Positions 56,335-64,000 of a stretch of DNA of 64,000 bases are shown here, one piece after another (the first letter of the stretch is position 1; every line of letters starts with the position of its first letter). The stretch covers positions 1 to 64,000 of the forward strand of contig JTDE01001502.1 in the NCBI GenBank assembly GCA_014338405.1, read 5' to 3'. A model generated the notes under the pieces. The model had not been told where the DNA came from. It saw only the letters and a program-made list of their open reading frames with translations, and made no database searches. The stretch is from Paragonimus skrjabini miyazakii (taxonomy: Eukaryota; Platyhelminthes; Trematoda; Plagiorchiida; Troglotrematidae). The position numbers and the translations under genes were made by a program.

Positions 56335-56510
56335 AAAATCAGAGGTTTGTCCGGATTCGAATCAACGATAGAAACAACAAGCACAGACGTAGTGAGCGTT
56401 CTGTCAGTATAATTGCAAAGTCACGCCGTGAAACACCTAATTAAAATTCTGACCCACCCATCCCACTGTGTCGCACGAAATACACTGAATGATCAAAGAA
56501 ACTGACTGCT
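56335..56510 (-). mobile_element. Second tRNA-derived SINE family, old antisense copy
   Basis: The minus-strand order matches the 48-kb copies: ATTTCGTGCGACACAGTGGG (about 56485-56460), GGATGGGTGGGTCAG, then a decayed tRNA-like part and a B-box remnant around GGATTCGAATC (plus-strand view, 56352-56362). No coding potential. Confidence 0.65.
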
Positions 56511-56599
56511 TCGGCAGGACTACGCTAGCGGCTCGTGCCTGAATCTTCCAACGCTACTGTTGAGCAACGAAATTATGTTACTGGTGAGTAGTTTGGCAA

Positions 56600-56750
56600 A
56601 TTTGATAATTTAGAGGAGATCGAATTTCCAAAAGTTTGGGCTTCGACTGGCTTCCAATTAGTGACAGAAACTGCGTGCCCAAACGTGGCAAGAGAAGTGC
56701 CAGCGGCTCTACGAAGCCACGTCACAAACTCCTTCCTTTACACAAACATA
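56600..56750 (-). mobile_element. Second tRNA-derived SINE family, old antisense fragment
   Basis: Plus-strand view: GAGATCGAAT (56614), TGGCTTCCAATTAGTGACAG, AAACTGCGTGCCCAAACG, then CGGCTCTACGAAGCCACGTC. This aligns in order with 48050-48160. It lacks the sense 5' part. Confidence 0.62.
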
Positions 56751-59129
56751 TACAAACAACAATATACGTTATCCAAACAGAGCTGAGATTCAATGGTTGC
56801 GATACGTTTTTGATAAACAACAAACCCATCGTTCGACTGTCACACTTTATAATCTTTCCTGAAATGATCAATAACAAATTGTACTAACGTTAACCCTACA
56901 ATTGTAGTCTAATTTTTTGTTCGTTTGTATGATTCTTTCAGTCATAACTTCCGCTTTCTAGGTCATGATTCCGGTGTTCGGAATAATGGTGTTGGCTTGC
57001 GCACATGAACTAAATAAAAGACCATCCTTTGGACCATTCACATTTTGGCCATTCTCCTCAGGATGATAGATCGGCGAGTAGTTGAATAATGATTTATCAC
57101 CCACAACACACATACGTCCAGATTACTTTAGGTGTTGATCTGAAATATTGCCGAATTATACGCAGTACTCCGATTACAGAATACACACTAACAAGGATAA
57201 GAGAAATTAAATCCTAGAGAAGAATGACCTATTCAAGTTACGTCAAAATGATGTTATGAAGTAAAAACTGTTCAACTCAGCAAGAAAACACAAAGTTCCC
57301 AAACAAACAGGCTAACTGTTTACAACAATGTCACCACAGGTCACCATTCGACTTCAACAAAAATGTTAAAAAATTGTAACTTTTTCCTTTCTCATGAAGA
57401 AAATGTAACAGTGAAACACAGTATAACTTAATACGAGTATTTAGCAACTGGTTGTCTTTATCAAGGCTAGTACATTTTCCTCCTCACACATTTGTGTTTT
57501 GTTTCTCATGATCTCTGTGTGCACAGAAAGAGCTGTCTTGTTTTCGATTTACTTCACCATATAACCCATACATTAATTGTCCAGTTTTTTTCAGATTCAA
57601 GTGTGCAAAAGGAAATGTCTCATCATTCTTATCGTTTGCAACTTTTTCACGCTCAATTTCGTCCAGTTGTTCCGTTTTCATTGTGAGTTTCCATGCTTAA
57701 AGCTCATTGATCAAGAGCTATTAACAATGATGTTTGTTTTTTATCCCACTGTTAACAGTTACACAGTTTATACCCAGTAGACAAGTTCACACCTGATCAA
57801 AAGCTCGCACGCGAAAGCGTCAATATATCAAAAGAACAGTGGTTAGGGTTACACACATATCTGTTGATTTAACTCATTAGACAGCTGGGACAAATATGCT
57901 CGTCTTATATATATAAGTAAACCCACTGTCTTCAAATGAACATGAAGCTTAGTAGTCTACTTTTGTTGCTTGTAAGCCGCCTTGCATTAAACAGACACTA
58001 CACCAAATTTTATTCGACAGTAGTTCTGTATGTGAGGACCATTTTGTAGTGATTTTGAACGCAGTTGACTCAGTTTGGCAGAATGAATTTTTCTACTTCT
58101 TATTCGTTTGAGAGTTGACCAATACACACCAGAAGTTTATGATGAAATCCCTTGTTTCCGTTGAAGGTGTTTTTAACTGCGATATCCTCAATCTAGAAGT
58201 GTGCCTTATGGAGGGAGATCTGTGCGTTGCTTTTCAAATGACTTCAGATCTTTATTATTGTTCGGGTTACTTTGATTTAACAGACTGTCGTTACTCATAA
58301 GCTAAGCTTATATGCGTGTATGTATGCATGTACTGAAAACTTCTGGTATAAAACGGTGGTCCAATGTTATCTAAGCACGCCGTGTTTCTACAAACAACAA
58401 GCTACACGGGGTCGCCAGATGTGGTTTATTCAAACTTGGAAAGTTAATGTTGATAGAACTTCATGTGTGTCATACAACCATCCATCTTAACATTGTGTAA
58501 TACTCGGAATTAGGGACTTCGAATAGCTCTAGAAATCGTACTAGGATTGAAACCTCCCACGCAAGTAATAAGCAGAAGACTTCGCACTGATTGCAGTAAA
58601 CGGTTCGTATTCATGAGACAAGAAACCGAATTTATGAATGTACAACAGTATTAAAGAAATCATAGTCACTCATTGGCTGACCATATGGACACATATAAAG
58701 TCACAAAGTGAATGTTAATTGGTGCAATACGGAACAAAGAAATAAGTGAATAACAGAGGGCATAATACTGAGACGGGTTGTCCAGTCCTGATGCAGTATC
58801 TTCAACGCGACGTTTGGATTCGTCTCTTGTTAGAAATCCTATTGTGTCGGGGTTTGGATAGGCGGTGAATCGAGCAGATTTTCATCACACATTGGTATTC
58901 CATTTTATTCCGTTAGAAATCACAGTGGATACCTTTCACGTCTTATAGTTGCTATAAATCTCATTAAGAGTAAAACGAAATAATGAAACTGGTTTTTTAA
59001 TACTAGCGTTTTCATTCGTGCTTTAAGTTCGTTGATGATCAGTGAAATGTAACGGGAGTTTGCCAATAGAACATATCACCACAATAAGTCAAATGAACAC
59101 TGAAACGATTACTGCCCAAATGTGCTCAA
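56751..59129. other. No gene recognised
   Basis: No supported gene or repeat up to the assembly gap. Open frames are at most 67 codons (57577-57780, +). Confidence 0.45.
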
Positions 59130-59229
59130 NNNNNNNNNNNNNNNNNNNNNNNNNNNNNNNNNNNNNNNNNNNNNNNNNNNNNNNNNNNNNNNNNNNNNNN
59201 NNNNNNNNNNNNNNNNNNNNNNNNNNNNN
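59130..59229. other. Assembly gap (100 N)
   Basis: Exactly 100 N characters, the conventional filler for a scaffold gap of unknown or estimated size. Any frame that reads through it is meaningless, and distance across it should not be trusted. Confidence 0.98.
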
Positions 59230-62200
59230 CGATGTTTTAATATATCGTAATAAATTACAAAACCGTGATTATCTTCTTGCAATTCAAAATGTTATTATAA
59301 GTTTGATACATGAAAATAAGTGATGTATCTGACGATTACATTTCGTTCTTTATTCGAAGAACGGAGACGGGGTTGTAAACCGTAGGCCTTGCAAATAAGA
59401 TGGCTGGTTGTGGACACAAACGTAAGCCCTGCATTTGCCTTGAGTTCTCAGCCGATCTATCACAGTGCTTAGCTAGCAGTCAGCTGGTTATTACATCCAT
59501 ATGAAAATGGTGACAAACCGATTTCACTGTACACGTTCACCCAATGAGCGAGTTAATTGCATGGCCATTCACTTTTATGGTGCTAATAGTCATGTGAATG
59601 TGATAGCCAAACATGAAGTCAAGTTGTATGTGGTTCGACCCGTTTACTATAAAGTACTTCGACATTTATAGCCTCAGCACAGCAACCGACAATGTGGGGT
59701 TGAGTGTGTGGAGCAAGTGTGAGTCGTCCCTTTAAGTAAGCCCAGTTTGTGTAAATAAACATTACATGTTAGACATAAACGATACTATTAGGATAATCTC
59801 ACTAACGATAAATAGATCAGAATTTCTCACGATCGGCCAACAAACCGGCCTGATATTTCTGTGTTGCTGGTAATTGTGCAAAAAATGTTCTATAGAAACG
59901 TTAACGCCATTAAACTCCTACAATTCAGCATTGAGTTCTGACTCAGTTAGAGGTTTTATTGAAAAGGAAGAGAACTATGAAAAAATCAGAATGTGAAGAA
60001 GAACAAAGCAGACCTCCAACTGAAATTCGGAAAACGTCTCGGCCCTTGAGCCATCCACACCGTTCATCCTGTCTTGCAAAAAATATCTGAAAGAACTATA
60101 ACAATGCAGATAACTTCACAACGAGAGCATAAACTAATGACCTCGTCGAGGCAGTTTAACTGCCAAATATAAGTTGAATACGCATAGCTACGTGAGTCAG
60201 GTTGACTGCATTCGGATTTCTACCTTTTCACATCTCAACAAGATTGAACATCGCTACCGCATCTGGGAGTAATCCACTGTTCTTTTCCCTTATGAATCAA
60301 CCGTGTTGACGACAATTATCGGATTGGCATATCTTAACATTCAAGTGCCTTCACATGAGAATAACGCTGAATCACTTGCTATTGGCTAACCCACGATTAG
60401 GATTTTCAGTTGGATAAAACTACGGAACTCACTAAAGTTATTGGGTAATGGTTGGTTGACAATAAGTAGACTGACATCTATTCATTATGAATTTAACTTG
60501 AATCAGAAAGCTGCGCGCAAGTGCAAGTAAAGCTTTTTTTACATCGAATGAGGCGCCAACCGTCTAACCGTAACCTTAAAATAAAGCAACTCTCCATTAA
60601 AAATCGTTTGTAGACAGGATGAGAGCCCTTTCTGGGGATAAATTACAGTTGAGACAACGTGCTAACCGGTAACTTCTACTCTGTTGTCAAATATTAACAA
60701 AACGGTTTATTTTTTAATTTTAATTTCAGAGTTTTATCTAACTTTCTCTAACCTACTTCATGTCAAATTTCTTTCTTAGCTGATGCCAGTCAACCGTATA
60801 ACTTAGGATGCGCCATTTATTGCGCATTTTATACTCAGCACTGTGAGGAGCACTAGCCTTCAACTCAACCAGAAACGTCATCAAGAGTGAAACGATGGTT
60901 CGTAGCTGGGTTTGACGATTTAGGCATTGAGCTGTCAAGCTCGGCGAACATCCATATACCTAAGTTATCGAGAGTGCCAGAAGAGAACGAGAAATGGCAT
61001 GTTCAGTACATGTAATCGTTTCGTTCAAGTGACGAAATTGCTCCCGGTTCAACCACAATTTTCCATTCTGGAAATTTTCAGTTTTGTTGGTTAGACAACC
61101 TAATGAACAGTTTACGTTCAGAGACAGAAGGAATATTATGTTACACCACTGCAACATGAGCTTATCACCAGCAACCCATCGCACAGATAAAGGGGTAATG
61201 TTCAGTTCGTGTGTCGTCCTAAAGTTTACACAGCTCAACGTGATAGTCAATCAAACCATGAATTTCGAAACAGGTTCCAATAACGAGGACAGCATAGTGT
61301 ATTTGGCATCACGAGATGTGACTGGTCTTGACATAGCAATCTTAAACCTAACCCTCTCCAATTAATGCGTTCTGCTTAGGTTGTAGAACGGAGGACAAGA
61401 TAAAGGTAGTTTAATTCTCGACAGGCACTGTCAATGTGTACTTAATTACGATAATTCCTTGAATTCATTTCCCACTTCTTGAGCAATGGCTTGCCTTCAC
61501 TGTGAACAATAACCTTCTTTCATTGCCCACAGACATTCAATAAACAGACCACCAGACCATCATCCTGTTTTCTAATATCTAAGTAATTCACAAAAACACT
61601 GGATTTCACGGGATTACAAATCGCAGTGGCAAACTTTAGAAGGTCGCAGATATAGTGGATTAACATTTTTATCAATGCTACAATCAATGAAATTAAAAAC
61701 CGTGAAACGTTGGAAAGAAGTTGGATAATGCAAAACGGATACTGAATGGAGGTTGAAAATAGCAATCTATAAAAAACTACGGAAGTTGTTAGCAATTATA
61801 ATTTGTTATATCCAACGGTGTTATTGGAGACGAACTCGATACTGTCCCACTGAAATAGAGTTCACCTTCAAAGTACTTATGTCCTGATCTAAGTTTGTCG
61901 TCTGATCACCAATCTTCAGCTTCCAGGTAACCCAGGGTATTCGATCAGAGCAATCAAGCTGGCATGCTCTATCCTGAGAAAATTGTTATGATCAACGATG
62001 GTTGCTCCTTCTTAACACACTCTTGGACACTTTGTCGTTATTTTGTAGGTTGCTAATATCACAAACATTTGGCGGTCTAACACGGACTACCACCGGATGA
62101 TTTATGCACAGGATTGTCAGAAGTCGCGGAAACTAGAGGGTCAAGGTGACCACATAAACTATATGAGTTAACAGTCGCCACCCCTTCTGTAGCGAGACGA

Positions 62201-63204
62201 TTGGTGACCTCATTAAACCTTCCGCCAGTGCTTGCAACTCTCGAAGGGAGGAAACTTTCCAATCCTGTCAGTTGGGAGGGTGTAATGCATAATTTACAGG
62301 TGTTACCTAATATACTGCAAGCTCGAATATATCAAGGATGTTCTGTATTGTTCATAAAGCGTCACAGATCAAGAAAAAATGGTTTTATAATTTAGCACTC
62401 TAAGCCACAAGGATCTTCAAGACCATATAAACCTGACTTGTACCCCAGTAATATGCAAAAATAAAAACGTGGTTTGATATACGCAAGTGATTCGGAAAAA
62501 AATTCGTTAACGCAGGAGTTCTTTGAGCAACTTTGTCAGCTTCCTGATTAGGGTTGGACTTCTACCTTTGAAAGTGAGTATAAACACACCACGTTAACCT
62601 AGTGCCTTTTAGCTCCTTAGTAACATGATTTCACTCTTGCCTCCAGTTTTCAATAAAATAGAAGCATACCCTAACCATCAAACACAAAGGGTGTAGCAGA
62701 GTCCGGTCCGTAACATTGGTAATTGATTGACCTGATCTTTTTGCATCACAGTAATTTGTAGGTAAACTAGACACTTGCCACTAGCTTGTCTAATTTAAAC
62801 CTGACTTTCTGATTTTGTTAATAGGGAACCAACGAAGCAGCGCTTTCTCTAAGTTTTTGTTCCACACAGTCTTCACACCAGATATGCGAGCTGCACAAAG
62901 AAACACAAAGAATACTGGTATTTCAAATCGCCAGATTGGGACTTGACATGTAGCATCGTTCTAAGGTTGTGGATGTCTTTTCGCAAGAAAAAAACGTTTC
63001 AAAATTAGGGATCTCCAGTGTACGCTGTTGCCAAAACAGCAAGAGTTTCCAAGCATCAAAGGTTAAAGACGCATATGGCATTATAATGTTAGGTAGGGTA
63101 AGTAAACGGTACTTATTAACAATATCACATCGCAATGACCACAACAGCACGTGAGACAGGGTTTTGATTTGTATGCGAGAATAAGACGGGGGAATTCGTG
63201 CCGC
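59230..63204. other. No gene recognised
   Basis: No supported gene. The first 90 bp after the gap are open in the plus frame (IYRNKLQNRDYLLAIQNVII) but without a known family. Other frames, up to 96 codons (60960-61250, -), are also unassigned. Confidence 0.45.
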
Positions 63205-63610
63205 TAAAGAATATGACAAAACATCACTTACAACTGACCGCAACTCCTCCATTTTCATAAGCATTTAAGCTAGCCCACTTTTAAACGAGGCATCATACTC
63301 GAGTTTAGCTCTTGTTAGAGCTCGTCAGTAGTGCATATCCTTGTCACTGCCGGGACCAGAACTCCAGCCACGCTGTTCATGAGGAAACCATGTTTACAAC
63401 TGCACCACTGACCGCACATTAGGCACGACCGAATTATCATATGTGAACACTCGATCACTTTTGCTTGTGAGTAATGATCAGGTTGTCCAATCGTCTCTAA
63501 ATGGAGACACAGTAACTGTCCTGTTAACTTCAATAGATAACCCCGGGATTAGGACTTTCAAAACAGGTCGAATTCTCCGACCTCACTAGATCTGCTAGAT
63601 GATATTTTAG
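63205..63610 (-). mobile_element. Hammerhead SINE, tandem unit (S4a)
   Basis: Minus-oriented unit. In sense order it has a leader (63610-63540), 5' region, A box (about 63405), B box (about 63365), a mutated hammerhead (63334-63290) and a diverged 3' body running to about 63205 (plus-strand view: AACATCACTTACAACTGACC at 63221). The next unit in the same orientation starts immediately to the right. The segment linking the two units (CCCCGGGATTAGGACTTTC, then TTTTAGATTACTGATGAG) corresponds to the one between the two units at 42.3-42.4 kb. The period from GAGTTTA to GAGTTTA is 413 bp. Confidence 0.82.
63290..63334 (-). ncRNA. Mutated hammerhead motif, SINE S4a
   Basis: Minus strand: GCACTA, CTGACGA, stem II GCTCT-AACA-AGAGC, then TAAA instead of GAAA, CTCGAG, TA. 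Stem II is perfect, but the invariant G after stem II is T and the distal stem I is degraded, so cleavage is not expected. The neighbouring unit (about 63707-63752) carries the same TAAA. Confidence 0.75.
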
Positions 63611-63890
63611 ATTACTGATGAGTAGTTGGGGATTTGGTTACTTTCGAGTTGAACGTTGCCCGCAAGTGGTGGCAGCTGTCGCATTCCCATAGATTTTCCA
63701 GTCGGTCCTTTTCGAGTTTAGCTCTTGTTAGAACTCGTTGGCAGTGCATAACCTTGCTACGGCCAGGACTAGAACTCCGACCAAGCTTTCAAGAAGCAAC
63801 CGTGTTGACCATGATGCCATTGATCTCACATTAGACACGGTTGTATTATCAGATCAGAACGCTAAACCACGGTGGTCATGACAAGAGATT
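63611..63890 (-). mobile_element. Hammerhead SINE, tandem unit, partial (S4b)
   Basis: Minus-oriented second unit. It has the tail GATGAGTAGTTGGGG (63618), the 3' body with the GGTTACTTTCGAG subfamily variant, a decayed hammerhead and a tRNA-like part (B-box remnant near 63768). It fades out near 63890 in its 5' region. It shares with S4a the TAAA change in the hammerhead. Confidence 0.78.
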
Positions 63891-64000
63891 CAGTATGGAC
63901 AAGCTCCAACAGCATGGAACTAATTATTTTTTTCTTCGAAAAAGGCTGAAAATCCTGTGGCAGCACGAAAGCTACATCCATTAGTATGTGGTGTGCAATT
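63891..64000. other. Nothing recognised to window end
   Basis: Short stretch with no feature. It may contain the diverged leader of S4b. Confidence 0.4.

Noticed and set aside
59042..59323. 93-codon frame spanning the assembly gap
   Set aside because: One third of it is N, so continuity across the gap is artificial.
63205..63305. SINE S4a appearing to end exactly at the hammerhead cleavage site
   Set aside because: On closer alignment the SINE continues, with many substitutions, through GGCATCAT and CTAGCCCAC to about 63205. So it is divergence, not truncation.
1..64000. CRISPR arrays, operons, bacterial genes, rRNA
   Set aside because: None seen. Dense stops, tRNA-SINEs, LINEs and PLE remnants mark this as eukaryotic, and no spaced direct-repeat array occurs.

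Overview
This window looks like intergenic or intronic DNA from a parasitic flatworm, most likely a digenean trematode, though a cestode cannot be excluded. The evidence is its repeats: RTE-type LINEs of the flatworm type, a Penelope-like element (PLE) with reverse transcriptase and GIY-YIG remnants, and tRNA-derived SINEs, one family of which carries a hammerhead ribozyme as the schistosome Sm-alpha family does. Base composition is AT-rich. A 100-N assembly gap lies at 59130-59229. I found no intact protein-coding gene, rRNA or true tRNA gene. Apart from the retroelement remnants, the open frames are short, show no recognisable domain, and fit chance expectation.

Layout. 1-5 kb: an RTE 3' end (about 1030-1485) and a folded SINE locus (2796-3217). 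5-10.2 kb: a Penelope-like element in + orientation (N-terminal part 5640-5928, remainder 8034-10175). A 5'-truncated RTE LINE in - orientation (5929-8033, ending in a CAT/ATG microsatellite) splits its reverse transcriptase gene. An inverted PLE 3' fragment (5026-5500) precedes it. 15-17 kb: a 5'-truncated SINE with target-site duplications and a second RTE copy. 27.7-28.1 kb: a near-full hammerhead SINE. 33.8-34.2 kb: an old folded SINE and a probable PLE end. 37.7-38.2 kb: a possible LTR. 41.97-42.80 kb: a young composite SINE insertion containing two intact hammerhead motifs and flanked by an 11-bp target-site duplication. 45.6-47.2 kb: a decayed RTE copy with its endonuclease region. 48 and 56 kb: a second tRNA-SINE family and another old copy of the first. 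51 and 54 kb: a third repeat family. 63.2-63.9 kb: two hammerhead SINE units in tandem.

The most interesting system is the hammerhead SINE. Downstream of its A and B boxes it encodes a canonical type I hammerhead: a CUGACGA core, a stem II hairpin, GAAA, a very short palindromic stem III, and a 6-bp stem I. Two independent loci preserve the same head-to-tail unit junction, with periods of about 431 and 413 bp. At the 42-kb locus the two units share private variants and lie inside one target-site duplication, in the arrangement expected from twin priming on a dimeric RNA. Another copy starts within about 2 nt of the predicted self-cleavage position. Together these suggest a retrozyme-like or Sm-alpha-like cycle in which self-cleaved and possibly circular or concatemeric RNA is mobilised in trans by a LINE. 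The sequence motifs are seen directly; the life cycle is inferred.
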